NCBI GenBank assembly: GCA_019635795.1
Contig: JAHBYV010000002.1
Coordinates: 186,001 to 250,000 of the forward strand
DNA length: 64,000 bases
Direction of reading: 5' to 3'
DNA from: Rhizobiaceae bacterium
Lineage (GTDB): Bacteria > Pseudomonadota > Alphaproteobacteria > Rhizobiales > Rhizobiaceae
The notes beneath the pieces were generated by a model. It made no database searches. It was not told where the DNA came from and was given only the letters and a program-made list of their open reading frames with translations. Position numbers and translations under genes: made by a program. This document shows positions 1 to 9,065 of this stretch, piece after piece. Numbering within the stretch: the stretch's first letter is position 1; each line of letters begins with the position of its first letter.

Positions 1-158
1 GAGTGCCCGTCCCTGCGCAGCAGCACGCAGAAATTATCAAAGGAAGTGACAACGCCGGTCAGTTTGACGCCGTTGATAAGAAAAATGGTGAGTGGATTCT
101 TGCTCTTACGAACAGAATTAAGAAACTGATCTTGCAGATTTTGCGTGCGTTCCGCCAT
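1..158 (-). CDS. hfq: RNA chaperone Hfq (5' part, runs off the window)
   Basis: The reverse strand from an ATG at 158 encodes 52 residues beginning [14 protein letters not shown] and continuing through [27 protein letters not shown], which is the Sm1 motif region of Hfq. The C-terminal part lies beyond base 1. Hfq is a hexameric RNA-binding protein that pairs small RNAs with mRNAs in the cytoplasm. It is the last gene visible in the minus-strand series ntrY-ntrX-trkA-dat-hfq, an order familiar from rhizobia and brucellae. A 114-bp gap separates it from dat, so it may have its own promoter. Its presence matters for the small-RNA candidate near 59.8 kb. Confidence 0.95.
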   Translation of the reverse strand, partial: MAERTQNLQDQFLNSVRKSKNPLTIFLINGVKLTGVVTSFDNFCVLLRRDGH

Positions 159-272
159 TATTTTATCTTTCGCAGGTCAATTGTCTTTTATCCGCAATGC
201 GCCAAAACCACTTCAATATGTCAAGCGGCTGACGCTCACGGTCCGTTACTCCGGTGCTTGTATAGGCCGTTA

Positions 273-1136
273 TCAGGCGATTGTTTTCTCTGCAACTTCA
301 AAAAACTGTTGGCGCAATGAAGTTGCAACATTACCCGGATGCCCGTTGGCGATTGTAATCCCGTCAATCTCCACAACAGGCATGACAACTGTTGTGGCTG
401 CAGTGATGAAAGCCTCTCTTGCTCGAAAGGCTTCATCAACAGTGAAGCTGCGCTCCTCCACCTTGAGGTTGAGCGTTTCGGCCACTTTCATAACTGTCCC
501 GCGGGTGATGCCTCGTAATATTCCATGGTCCGCCGGCCGCGTTACCAGAACACCATCAGAAGTGACGATCCAGGCATTCGTAGCCGCCCCCTCTTTCACC
601 GTTCCATCCGGGTCTACAAACCACGCTTCCTGAGCGCCAGCCTCTTTAGCCTTCTGTCGAGCAAGTACATTCGGCAGCAGGCCAACAGACTTGATGTCTA
701 CGCGATCCCAACGGTTCTCAGGTACGGTTATGACCTTCAAGCCCGCTGCGGCGCGCGCTGCCGAAACTTCGGGACTGGTGCGCTTTGCTGTGATGACCAG
801 CGAGGGGCGCACTTCAGGACTTGGGAACGCGTGATCGCGAGGTGCAACCCCGCGCGTGATTTGCAAATAGACCAGTCCGTTCTTGACCTTATTGCGGCGC
901 ACCACCTCTTTAAAAAGAAGTTGCAGCACGCGCCTGCTAACCGGCCAGGCAATTGACAACTCACACAGTGACCGGTCCAGCCTGTCAAGGTGTCCTGACA
1001 TATCCATGATATTGCCACGGGAAATCTCGCAGACTTCATAAACCCCATCAGCAAATTGATAGCCACGATCCTCAATGTGCACGGCAGCTTGGCTGTGCCG
1101 AACATACTCGCCGTTGACGTAGGCAATGCGTGGCAT
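273..1136 (-). CDS. dat: D-amino-acid transaminase (class IV PLP aminotransferase)
   Basis: A 287-residue protein of normal length for the branched-chain/D-amino-acid aminotransferase class IV fold. It begins MPRIAYVNGEYV, has the PLP lysine in RVDIKSVGLLPNV (about residue 145) and the conserved KEGAATNAWIV segment that contacts the cofactor phosphate. Family members interconvert D-alanine and D-glutamate with pyruvate and 2-oxoglutarate, supplying peptidoglycan precursors. It lies 10 bp downstream of trkA on the same strand and is probably cotranscribed with it. Substrate specificity (D-amino acid versus branched-chain) is inferred from family resemblance and from the ntr-trkA-dat-hfq order, not from a residue I can single out. 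Confidence 0.88.
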   Translation of the reverse strand: MPRIAYVNGEYVRHSQAAVHIEDRGYQFADGVYEVCEISRGNIMDMSGHLDRLDRSLCELSIAWPVSRRVLQLLFKEVVRRNKVKNGLVYLQITRGVAPRDHAFPSPEVRPSLVITAKRTSPEVSAARAAAGLKVITVPENRWDRVDIKSVGLLPNVLARQKAKEAGAQEAWFVDPDGTVKEGAATNAWIVTSDGVLVTRPADHGILRGITRGTVMKVAETLNLKVEERSFTVDEAFRAREAFITAATTVVMPVVEIDGITIANGHPGNVATSLRQQFFEVAEKTIA

Positions 1137-1146
1137 TTTTTGTCCC

Positions 1147-2523
1147 TCAGAAAAATTCCAGGCTGACGCGGAATAGTTGTTCGACGTCCTTAACAGCTTT
1201 CGCGAGGCTGAAAATTACCACGCGGTCCTTCGCCTTGATGCGCAGCGAGCCGCTTGGTTTGAGAACGGCACCAGCGCGGTAAATGGCTCCGATACGCATA
1301 CCGTCCGGAAGTTCCAGCTCGGTCAGCGGCGCACCGACAAGTGGCGAAGTTTCCAGCGCCTCAGCCTCGATTATTTCCCCGGCACCCTTGTCGACGCTGT
1401 GCACTGCTCGGATTCGCCCGCGCCGCACGTGCTGCAATACGCGCGATATGGTTACGCTGCCTGGGTTCACCTGCGCATCTATACCGACAGCCCTCGAAAG
1501 ATCTGTGTAAGCCGGATTGTTGATCAACGTCAGGCTGGACCTGCAACCGAGGCGCTTTGCCATGACGCTGGACAGGATGTTCACCTGATCCGAATTGGTG
1601 AGCGCAACCATAAGGTCAGCGTCCTGAATTTCGGCCTGATGCAGCAATTTCTCGTCCAGCGCATTCCCATGCAGGACAATCGTTTCGCGAAGCTGGTCGG
1701 CAATAATCTCAGCACGTTCCTTGCTGGACTCTATGAGTTTCAGGCGAGCTCTGCCCCGACGCTGTTCGATCGTTTTGGCGACATAAAGTCCGATATTGCC
1801 GCCACCCGCGATGACGATACGTGATGCCTCTTTTTCCTCATGTCCAAACAGGCCGAGTGTGCGTTTCACCTGATCCTTTGTCGTGACGACATAGGCGCGA
1901 TCTCCCACAAGAAGCTGGTCTGCCGAGTGCGCAATAAACAATTGACCGTCGCGACTATAGCCAACAACTGTTGAGGGAAGGTCCGGGAACAATTGGGATA
2001 GTTGTGCCAGCGGCGTGTTGACCACCGGGCAATCCTCAAGGCACTCAATCGCGACCATAATGATTTTGCCATCGGCAAAACGCACCACATCATCCGCGCC
2101 GGGCAACGCAATGCGGCGCAAAACCATTTCGCCAGCTTCAATCTCCGGTGAAATGACCACATCGATGGGTACGTGATCGCGCGAAAAGAGGTCGGCATAA
2201 TGCGGCTGTAAATATGATTGCGAACGAATACGCGCGATTTTGACCGGCACGCCAAACAAGGCGTGGGCTACCTCGCACGCCACGATATTCACCTCGTCAA
2301 ACAAGGTGACGGCGATAATCATGTCGGCTTCCTTGGCTCCGGCCATCTCAAGCACATCCGGGTGGGCACCATGCCCGACAAAGCCGCGAACATCGAGACT
2401 GTCGCGCACCGCGTGAATCAACCCCGGCGCGGTATCGATTATCGAAACGTCGTTCTTTTCAGCGGCGAGCCTTTCGGCGATGCCGTAGCCAACCTGCCCT
2501 GCGCCGCAGATTATAACGCGCAT
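1147..2523 (-). CDS. trkA: Trk system potassium transporter TrkA
   Basis: 458 residues, the standard TrkA length. Two tandem RCK modules are visible. The first has an NAD-binding Rossmann motif (CGAGQVGYGIAE, residue 6 on) followed by a TrkA_C domain around 145-225. The second starts with GGGNIGLYVAK (about residue 240) and ends with a second TrkA_C domain. TrkA is the peripheral cytoplasmic subunit that binds NAD(H)/ATP and gates the TrkH/TrkG potassium channel; no TrkH gene is present here. The ATG at 2523 is 24 bp below the ntrX stop, so it fits the same transcript as ntrYX. Confidence 0.95.
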   Translation of the reverse strand: MRVIICGAGQVGYGIAERLAAEKNDVSIIDTAPGLIHAVRDSLDVRGFVGHGAHPDVLEMAGAKEADMIIAVTLFDEVNIVACEVAHALFGVPVKIARIRSQSYLQPHYADLFSRDHVPIDVVISPEIEAGEMVLRRIALPGADDVVRFADGKIIMVAIECLEDCPVVNTPLAQLSQLFPDLPSTVVGYSRDGQLFIAHSADQLLVGDRAYVVTTKDQVKRTLGLFGHEEKEASRIVIAGGGNIGLYVAKTIEQRRGRARLKLIESSKERAEIIADQLRETIVLHGNALDEKLLHQAEIQDADLMVALTNSDQVNILSSVMAKRLGCRSSLTLINNPAYTDLSRAVGIDAQVNPGSVTISRVLQHVRRGRIRAVHSVDKGAGEIIEAEALETSPLVGAPLTELELPDGMRIGAIYRAGAVLKPSGSLRIKAKDRVVIFSLAKAVKDVEQLFRVSLEFF

Positions 2524-2547
2524 GGGGAGTGTCCATCGAAGCCCATA

Positions 2548-3909
2548 TCAAACACCGAGCGATTTGAGTTTCCGGTGCAGGGCCGACCGCTCCATCCCGA
2601 TAAATTCGGCAGTGCGCGAGATGTTACCGCCAAAGCGGTTGATCTGGGCAATCAGATATTCCTTTTCGAACATTTCACGCGCCTCGCGCAGCGGCAGCGC
2701 CATGATGTGTTGATCCGACTGCGTTGGCGCTCGCGGCATGACATCCCCGATCTCGGAAGGCAACAGGTCAGAGGTAATAGGCGAAGATGCATCACCGTCA
2801 CGGATAAGGATCATCAGGCGCTCAATATTATTGCGCAACTGGCGCACATTTCCGGGCCAATTGTGAGCTTGCAGCACGGCCATTGCATCATCTGCAATCC
2901 GCCGCGGGCGAATACCCGATTGCCGGGCAATCTGGTTCATGAAATGATCAACCAGATACGGAATATCCTCGCGCCGTTCTGCCAGCGCAGGCACCATCAC
3001 CGGAACCACCGCAAGACGATGGTAAAGATCTTCCCGGAACCTGCCCTCGGCAATCATCGCCTCCAGATTCTGGGCCGTGGATGAAATGATGCGGACGTCC
3101 ACTTTCACCCGCTTTGTTCCGCCAACCCGCTCGAATTGCTGATCGACCAATACACGCAATATCTTGTTCTGGGTCTCTCGCGGCATGTCTGCAACTTCGT
3201 CCAGATAGAGGATGCCGCGATGCGCTTCCTCCAGAGCGCCGACCTTGCGCTCTCCTCCATTCGATTCCGTGCCGAACAACTCGATTTCCATGCGCTCCGG
3301 CGTAATTGCAGCAGCATTCAAAGTCACGAACGGCCCGCTCTTGCGGGCAGAATGCGCATGGATGGCGCGGGCCACCATTTCCTTGCCTGACCCTGACGGG
3401 CCAATAATCATGATACGGCTGTTTGTTGGCGCGACCCGGTCAATGGTTTGACGCAACTGCATCATGCCAGACGACATGCCGATGAGATCAGCCGTATCGC
3501 CGCTACGAATTTTCAACTCTGAAACTTCCCGCTTGAGTTTAGAAGTTTCCAGCGCGCGCTCTGCTACCAAAATCAGGCGATCGGCTTTGAATGGCTTCTC
3601 GATAAAATCATATGCGCCGCGCCTGATAGCGGAGACCGCGGTTTCAATATTACCATGACCCGAAATCATGACGACAGGCAGGCCCGGATGCATGACTTTG
3701 ATCTGGTCCAGCAGGGCTAATCCATCAAGGCGAGACCCTTGCATCCAGATATCCAGAAAGATCAGTCTCGGCACGCGGTCGGCGATTGCCGCCAGGGCGC
3801 TGTCCGCATCATGTGCGGTGCGCGTTTCATGCCCCTCATCGCTAAGGATCCCCGCTACCAGTTCGCGGATGTCGGCTTCGTCATCAATAATCAGAATATC
3901 AGACGCCAT
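2548..3909 (-). CDS. ntrX: Nitrogen/redox response regulator NtrX
   Basis: 453 residues in three parts: a receiver domain (1-125, phosphoacceptor D53 in FLDIWMQG), an AAA+ domain (Walker A GPSGSGKE, Walker B ILYLDEVADMP) and a Fis-type helix-turn-helix at the C-terminus (GGNISRTAEFIGMERSALHRKL). At the place where sigma-54 activators carry GAFTGA this protein reads GTESNGGERKVGALEEA, so that loop is absent. Alphaproteobacterial NtrX is known to lack it and is thought to act with sigma-70-type holoenzyme. The start overlaps the end of ntrY by 11 bp, which suggests translational coupling with its kinase. Confidence 0.96.
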   Translation of the reverse strand: MASDILIIDDEADIRELVAGILSDEGHETRTAHDADSALAAIADRVPRLIFLDIWMQGSRLDGLALLDQIKVMHPGLPVVMISGHGNIETAVSAIRRGAYDFIEKPFKADRLILVAERALETSKLKREVSELKIRSGDTADLIGMSSGMMQLRQTIDRVAPTNSRIMIIGPSGSGKEMVARAIHAHSARKSGPFVTLNAAAITPERMEIELFGTESNGGERKVGALEEAHRGILYLDEVADMPRETQNKILRVLVDQQFERVGGTKRVKVDVRIISSTAQNLEAMIAEGRFREDLYHRLAVVPVMVPALAERREDIPYLVDHFMNQIARQSGIRPRRIADDAMAVLQAHNWPGNVRQLRNNIERLMILIRDGDASSPITSDLLPSEIGDVMPRAPTQSDQHIMALPLREAREMFEKEYLIAQINRFGGNISRTAEFIGMERSALHRKLKSLGV

Positions 3910-6181
3910 GTGCGACCTTCTCTACAATCTTATCGCCTGCAGGTTGAGGCGAAGCGTTGCCTCCGGCGGCTGGGAGAATGATGCTTACCATCGCACCTTT
4001 TCCAGCGTGAAAATCTGCCGGAGCGTCGTTGAGTTCCATATGACCGCCATGGTCCTCAACAATCTTCTTGACGATTGCCAGGCCAAGCCCGGTCCCCTTT
4101 TCGCGGGTCGTCATATAGGGTTCGAGGAGCCGCTGGCGATTTTCGCGCGGCAGCCCCTTGCCATTGTCTATCACGTCGATTCGAATTTCATCGCCCTCGC
4201 GATAGGCGCGTATGCGAATAACGCCTGACTCGCCGCCTTGCCGGCCGTCTATCGCTTCTGACGCATTCTTGATTATGTTCCCGAACGCCTGCGACAACAG
4301 CCTGCTATCGAATGTGCCGCGCAAAGGCGTTTCGCCGAAATCACGTTCAAACTTGATGTCAGAACGACTGACTTCGACCAGAAATGATGCTTCCCGCAAC
4401 GATTCACGAACATCAAGCAATTTCATTTCCGGCTTGGGCATTCGCGCAAATGCAGAGAACTCATCTACCATTCGGCCAATATCTTCGACCTGCCGGATAA
4501 TCGTATCCGTGCACTGGTCAAAGACTTCGCGGTCTTCGTGAATTACTTTGCCATAGCGGCGGCGGATACGTTCGGCGGAAAGCTGAATTGGCGTGAGCGG
4601 GTTTTTGATCTCATGTGCGATGCGCCGGGCCACATCGGCCCAGGCACTGGAGCGTTGCGCCTGTACCAGGTCCGTAATGTCGTCGATCGTGACTACGTAG
4701 GAATGCTCATAAGCCTGACCGTCGATTGCTTCCTCGCCTTCTACAGTTATCTGCACATTGAAAGTGCGCTCAGCGCCCGCACGGAAGAACGTCACTTGCT
4801 CGCGATAGGCTGGCTTGTCGGATTTGCGCCCAATCTCAAATATCTGCCCAACATGCGGGAGAAGCTCGGAAAGCTTCCTGCCAACAGCCGTGTCTGACGA
4901 AATAGCCAGCATGTGTTCAGCCGACGGGTTAACGATCGTAACAACGCCGTCAGGGTCCACACCAATAACACCAGCGGTCACGCCCGCAAGCACGGCCTCT
5001 GAGAACCTGCGGCGTTCATCAATGGTATCACGGGCTGAAATAAGCTCGTTGCGCTGCGACTTGAGCTGCTGAATCATCTTGTTGAATGTATCGCCGAGAG
5101 AGGCGACGTCGCCGTCCGAACTTCGCACGGGCACCGCGACGTCGAGATTACCGGTAGATACTTCATCTGCCGCACCAATAAGTTGGCGGATCGGGCGAAC
5201 CAGCCTGTCCGCAACCGCAATGCCTGTCCAGATGGCAGACAGAACCACGATCAGAGCGAGCGTTACGTAAGGCAGCGCGAAAGCGGCCTGAAAGCGCCCA
5301 CGATTATCTTCCAAACCACGATATTCATCAGTGTTGGCGCGCACGATCTCGCGCGCTCGAATAACTTGCGGATCGACAAGCCTGATCGTGTAAAGATAAA
5401 GCCCCTCGATCTCCTTCAGCTTGATAATCGCTCCAATGATATTGCGCGTGCGTGGCTCAATCAGCAGCGGCTGCCCGTCCTGTGCTGCTTCGGCTGCTCC
5501 TTCGGGAGGCTCAGGCATAGGGAAATCGGCATTGGTATTTGCACGCATGACAAATTCGCCATCGGCGCGAATGAGCGCAGCGTGAGCGAGCGCCCTGCCC
5601 ACAGCCTGCCGACTCATCAGGTCGATAAACCCTGTCCGGTCCAAGCCATAGAGTTGGCGCTGATTATCGAGGTCATAAGCCATCGACATCGTTGTCCCGA
5701 GCAGGTTGCGCGCATTTTCCTGAACATACGCATCTGCAATCGAAAGCGACGAAGAGATGATTGTTTTGGTTCGTATTTCAAACCACCGATCGAGACCGAT
5801 ATTGAGCGACAGCGCGGCAATTATCGCCACGATGATCGCCGGAATCGCCGCAACTAGCGCGAACATGGTAACGATGCGCACGTGCAACCGGGATGCCGCG
5901 CGTCCACGTTTTCTGGCCTGAATGATCCGATGAGCCTCGCGCACGATCAAAGCGATCAGCAGAAAGATAAAAACCGCGTTGATGAACGCCAGAACGATCG
6001 TGGTTTGGGTGTCGGGCACAATCGGCGTGCTCCCGACCAGAATCGCGAAAGAAGCGCCCGCTGTTATCAGCGCACCGGCGATAACGATGATACCCGGCAG
6101 AGCCAACAGACGCCTTGCGCCGTCGCCTGAACCGGCGGCTGCGAATAGTGGTTTCACAGATGCATTCGTCTGAATCGCCAT
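3899..6181 (-). CDS. ntrY: Nitrogen/redox sensor histidine kinase NtrY
   Basis: A large membrane histidine kinase of about 760 residues. The N-terminus has three hydrophobic segments (LLALPGIIVIAG, TTIVLAFINAVFIFLL, VRIVTMFALVAAIPAI), then an extracytoplasmic part and a fourth helix (YVTLALIVVLSAIW). HAMP, PAS, HisKA (phospho-His in ARRIAHEIKNPLTP) and HATPase (NIIKNASEAI, DVIDNGKGLP, GTGLGLAIV) follow. It phosphorylates NtrX. I take the ATG at 6181 (MAIQTNASV); a GTG two codons upstream at 6187 is in frame but less likely. It is probably the first gene of this minus-strand transcript in the window, since 101 bp separate it from folK upstream. Confidence 0.95.
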   Translation of the reverse strand: MAIQTNASVKPLFAAAGSGDGARRLLALPGIIVIAGALITAGASFAILVGSTPIVPDTQTTIVLAFINAVFIFLLIALIVREAHRIIQARKRGRAASRLHVRIVTMFALVAAIPAIIVAIIAALSLNIGLDRWFEIRTKTIISSSLSIADAYVQENARNLLGTTMSMAYDLDNQRQLYGLDRTGFIDLMSRQAVGRALAHAALIRADGEFVMRANTNADFPMPEPPEGAAEAAQDGQPLLIEPRTRNIIGAIIKLKEIEGLYLYTIRLVDPQVIRAREIVRANTDEYRGLEDNRGRFQAAFALPYVTLALIVVLSAIWTGIAVADRLVRPIRQLIGAADEVSTGNLDVAVPVRSSDGDVASLGDTFNKMIQQLKSQRNELISARDTIDERRRFSEAVLAGVTAGVIGVDPDGVVTIVNPSAEHMLAISSDTAVGRKLSELLPHVGQIFEIGRKSDKPAYREQVTFFRAGAERTFNVQITVEGEEAIDGQAYEHSYVVTIDDITDLVQAQRSSAWADVARRIAHEIKNPLTPIQLSAERIRRRYGKVIHEDREVFDQCTDTIIRQVEDIGRMVDEFSAFARMPKPEMKLLDVRESLREASFLVEVSRSDIKFERDFGETPLRGTFDSRLLSQAFGNIIKNASEAIDGRQGGESGVIRIRAYREGDEIRIDVIDNGKGLPRENRQRLLEPYMTTREKGTGLGLAIVKKIVEDHGGHMELNDAPADFHAGKGAMVSIILPAAGGNASPQPAGDKIVEKVAHGV

Positions 6182-6282
6182 ACACACGCCATGAGATCGA
6201 GACTCGACCTATGCAACGCATTGTGGCGATTCTGCAACAAAAGGGCAAATGTGCCACAGTTTGTTTCAGACAGTTCCGCGCA

Positions 6283-6786
6283 TTATTGCAGCCACCAATC
6301 CAGCTCGACCGCCAGCTTTTCAATCCCTGATTTGTCGGCATTCATTGCGCGGTTGTGCGCGGTATCGCCGGACAAATCTAGTTGCGGCGCTATTTCCGCA
6401 AGTGGCAGCAGAACGAATGCACGGTCGAGCATACGCGGGTGAGGAATTTCCAGCCCCTTTTCGACAATCGCTTCCTCGCCAAATTTCAAAATATCAATAT
6501 CTATTATCCGTGGACCCCATCGCTCGGCTCGAATGCGCTTGAGTGCAAGTTCCGTTTCAAGACATAGATCCAGGAGTTCGCGTGGCGTTAATGTCGTTTC
6601 CAATTCAGCGGCGGCGTTCAAAAAGTCAGGCTGATCGGTTTTCCCCCAAGGTGGGGTCCGATAGATTGAAGACACCCGCCTCACAGCGACGCCCTTGACA
6701 GTGTTGAGAAGACGCAGTGCGCGCGCCATGGCAGAGCGCGGATCGCCTATATTTCCACCAAGTCCGATATATGCTTTGTTTTCCAT
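6283..6786 (-). CDS. folK: 2-amino-4-hydroxy-6-hydroxymethyldihydropteridine pyrophosphokinase
   Basis: 167 residues, the usual HPPK length. Signature segments are YIGLGGNIGDP at the N-terminus, VSSIYRTPPWGKTDQPDFLNAA, and RWGPRIIDIDIL, which holds the acidic residues that bind magnesium. HPPK transfers pyrophosphate from ATP to hydroxymethyldihydropterin, giving the substrate of dihydropteroate synthase. It lies 22 bp downstream of folP in the same transcript. In relatives folB (dihydroneopterin aldolase) often sits between them; there is no room for it here. Confidence 0.95.
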   Translation of the reverse strand: MENKAYIGLGGNIGDPRSAMARALRLLNTVKGVAVRRVSSIYRTPPWGKTDQPDFLNAAAELETTLTPRELLDLCLETELALKRIRAERWGPRIIDIDILKFGEEAIVEKGLEIPHPRMLDRAFVLLPLAEIAPQLDLSGDTAHNRAMNADKSGIEKLAVELDWWLQ

Positions 6787-6808
6787 AACTTAATATATTC
6801 TTTTCAAT

Positions 6809-7639
6809 CTATAAATTAGCCAGAATTGCGTCTGTTACAGCAAGCGCGTCCCGGCTGGCAGCAACGTTATGAACACGGAAAATGGCCGCGCCCTTCATAC
6901 GCAGAATGACGCTTGTTGCGGCTGTGGCAATGTCGCGATCCTGTGCGTCTCTGCCTGTAAGCGCGCCCAGGAATCTTTTACGGGAGGTGCCAACCAGGAA
7001 CGGCATCTCAAACTCTTTCAAACTCTGAAAATTTGCCATGAGATCAATGTCTTCGGCCGCATCCTTGCCAAAGCCGAATCCAGGATCCAGCACGATCCGG
7101 CTCCGCTTAACTCCCGCGATTTGCGCAATTTCCAGCGATCTGTTGAGAAACTGAAACTGATCCTCCACTGGCGAAGGGCGGCTTTCTCGACCCCTGCTGT
7201 TATGCATTATGACAAGCCCGGCACCCGTTGCAGCCGCAACCCCGGCAATCGACGGATCGTGCTGAAGGCCCCACACGTCATTTACGATATGGGCACCGCG
7301 CTCAACGGCCAGCCGCGCTGTTTCAGCGCGATAGGTATCGACAGAAATCAGCACGTTCGAGCGCCGAGCAAGAGCCTCAATGACCGGAAGTATCCGATCT
7401 TGCTCTTCCCCTGCGCTTACTGGCTCGGCACCCGGTCGCGTCGATTCGCCCCCTATGTCTATGATCGACGCACCCTCCTCAACCATGCGTTCGCACTGCT
7501 TTAGAGCTTCCTCAAGCTGAACATACCGCCCGCCATCGGAAAAACTGTCCGGGGTGACGTTCAATATGCCCATAATGTGAGCGACTGGACCCAGATCGAG
7601 GTGGCGGTTGTGCGCCAAATGCCATCTAATCGGCGACAT
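6809..7639 (-). CDS. folP: Dihydropteroate synthase
   Basis: About 276 residues from the ATG at 7639 (MSPIRWHLAHNR). The two DHPS signatures are intact: MGILNVTPDSFSDGG near the N-terminus and IDIGGESTRPGAEPVS; the pterin-site lysine motif appears as VGTSRKRFLGALTG. The enzyme joins para-aminobenzoate to hydroxymethyldihydropterin pyrophosphate in folate synthesis and is the sulfonamide target. An in-frame ATG at 7657 (MEFDGVMSPI) is an alternative start. With the 7639 start, the first codon shares the tetranucleotide CATG with the likely start of the divergent DUF922 gene, so both promoters or leaders must lie inside the opposite gene. Confidence 0.95.
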   Translation of the reverse strand: MSPIRWHLAHNRHLDLGPVAHIMGILNVTPDSFSDGGRYVQLEEALKQCERMVEEGASIIDIGGESTRPGAEPVSAGEEQDRILPVIEALARRSNVLISVDTYRAETARLAVERGAHIVNDVWGLQHDPSIAGVAAATGAGLVIMHNSRGRESRPSPVEDQFQFLNRSLEIAQIAGVKRSRIVLDPGFGFGKDAAEDIDLMANFQSLKEFEMPFLVGTSRKRFLGALTGRDAQDRDIATAATSVILRMKGAAIFRVHNVAASRDALAVTDAILANL

Positions 7640-8279
7640 GACCCCATCGAACTCCATTTCCTATCTCGCTACGTTCCTATTGGCCGGAATGCTCTCCGGC
7701 TCGGTCAGCTTTGCCGAAACGGTTTCGCGCAGTTATTCCTATTTCACAATAGGCGGCGCGACACCCGCTGAGCTGGAATCTGAAATGTCCAGGCTGGGAC
7801 CGCAGATAAAGGGAAGCGCCTATCGCCATCCGGGCGCTACCAGAATGGAGTTCGCCAGCCGCGTTGGGTACGGCTCTCGCAATGGAAGATGCAAAATAGT
7901 TTCTGCTCAGGTCAGTATAAAAGCAAACGTCATTTTACCTCGTTGGAAACGTCCCGGAAATGCCGATGCCGGGGCGCGATTGTTCTGGGATGTTCTGTCA
8001 GCAGATATCGTTCGCCATGAGGAAAGCCATCTCGTAATTGCGCGAAACCACGCCCGGAAGCTGGAACGAGAGCTGAAGGCCCTTCCCGCCCGCAAGAACT
8101 GTGAGCTGATGTCCCGCGATGCAGAAAATAGGAAGGACAAGATCATGGCTGACCATGATCGTGAGCAACAGCGGTTCGATGCAATCGAAGGAGCGGGTCT
8201 GGAAAAGCGATTGCTGAACAAGTTGCAGAGGGAGATTGACGCGCGACTACAGGCAAAAGCAGCCGCGCAAAATCCATAG
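7638..8279 (+). CDS. Secreted DUF922 zinc-dependent protease-like protein
   Basis: From the ATG at 7638 the product is 213 residues and begins with a signal peptide (TPSNSISYLATFLLAGMLSG, then SVSFA and cleavage before ETVSRSY). The mature part matches the DUF922 family: a YFTIGGATPAELESE start typical of the family and an HEESH zinc-site motif inside IVRHEESHLVIARNHA, followed by a charged helical C-terminus. Family members are predicted periplasmic metalloproteases of unknown substrate. A start at 7608 would overlap folP further and would spoil the signal peptide with a charged extension. The gene is divergent from folP with no gap between the two start codons. Confidence 0.85.
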   Translation: MTPSNSISYLATFLLAGMLSGSVSFAETVSRSYSYFTIGGATPAELESEMSRLGPQIKGSAYRHPGATRMEFASRVGYGSRNGRCKIVSAQVSIKANVILPRWKRPGNADAGARLFWDVLSADIVRHEESHLVIARNHARKLERELKALPARKNCELMSRDAENRKDKIMADHDREQQRFDAIEGAGLEKRLLNKLQREIDARLQAKAAAQNP

Positions 8280-8316
8280 ATCAGAACTTACGTTAGAAAC
8301 GAAATATAACCTATTG

Positions 8317-8637
8317 TTATCCCTGACGTTCTGGTACGCGTACGACCAGTCCGTCCAGCTCATCCCGGACCCGTATCTGGCAAGAGAGCCGCGAATTTGG
8401 CCTAACGTCGAAGGCAAAATCCAGCATATCCTCTTCCATTGCCTCCGGTTCTCCGACGACCGGCATCCACTCTTCATCAATGTAAACGTGACAAGTTGCA
8501 CAAGCGCACGCACCACCACATTCAGCTTCAACACCGGGAACGGCATTTCGGATGGCATTTTCCATGACGGTTGAACCGCTCTCGGCTTCGACTTCGAACT
8601 TCGTGCCGTCAAACGCAATGTAGGTAATGTGTGTCAT
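8317..8637 (-). CDS. [2Fe-2S] ferredoxin, adrenodoxin type
   Basis: 106 residues from the ATG at 8637 ([14 protein letters not shown]); the upstream extension to 8703 lacks homology and is left out. Cluster ligands follow the adrenodoxin/Isc-ferredoxin pattern: C40, C46, C49 and C86, in [13 protein letters not shown] and RLSCQIRV. Such ferredoxins deliver electrons to Fe-S assembly, to P450-like enzymes or to Rieske oxygenases. No ferredoxin reductase or P450 is adjacent, so the partner cannot be named. It is convergent with the DUF922 gene and 122 bp downstream of the Hpt gene. Confidence 0.92.
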   Translation of the reverse strand: MTHITYIAFDGTKFEVEAESGSTVMENAIRNAVPGVEAECGGACACATCHVYIDEEWMPVVGEPEAMEEDMLDFAFDVRPNSRLSCQIRVRDELDGLVVRVPERQG

Positions 8638-8759
8638 CGAATTTCCGTGAACCGCCAGACAGGATTGCCATGGCGGAGATAACGCCTTGTTGAGCCAAGT
8701 CAACCTGTCAGACGTGACGATTGAATATTCAGCGCGAAAAGAGAAAGTTTTGCGGAAAT

Positions 8760-9065
8760 TTACGCGATCAAAGTGACAAGGAAATCCCTTGTAGTCGCCG
8801 CTTCTGCCTTCAAATCTTCCATTACCACCGCGCTTGTTGGCAATTCCATTAATCTTTCAGCGCAATCCGCAAGCGGAAAAGCCCCGACGGATCGTGCTGA
8901 ACCCTTCAATTTATGTGCCAGTCTGCGAATGCCATCCTCATCGAGCGCGCCTAACTCACTCAACGCTTGCTCAAGCTGGACATCGAAAAGCTTCAGGATT
9001 TCCCGCTGAAGCTCGCTATCATCCATCGTTTGCGCAGCAAGGTGCGAAACATCAATTGGGGGCAT
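8760..9065 (-). CDS. Stand-alone Hpt phosphotransfer protein
   Basis: 101 residues forming a single Hpt four-helix bundle. The phosphoacceptor is H51 in the motif [17 protein letters not shown], followed by the [10 protein letters not shown] helix. Free Hpt proteins shuttle phosphate between receiver domains of a phosphorelay. No kinase or receiver gene adjoins it, so the relay is unknown. It is divergent from the giant polar-growth gene across a 359-bp gap, and the window also encodes DivK (52.8 kb), a possible but untested partner. Confidence 0.88.
   Translation of the reverse strand: MPPIDVSHLAAQTMDDSELQREILKLFDVQLEQALSELGALDEDGIRRLAHKLKGSARSVGAFPLADCAERLMELPTSAVVMEDLKAEAATTRDFLVTLIA

Noticed and set aside
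3-320. 105-residue plus-strand frame at the left edge
   Set aside because: It is antisense to hfq and to the end of dat.
2218-3084. 288-residue plus-strand frame
   Set aside because: Antisense to trkA and ntrX, which are certain; spans the gap between two genes on the other strand with no domain.
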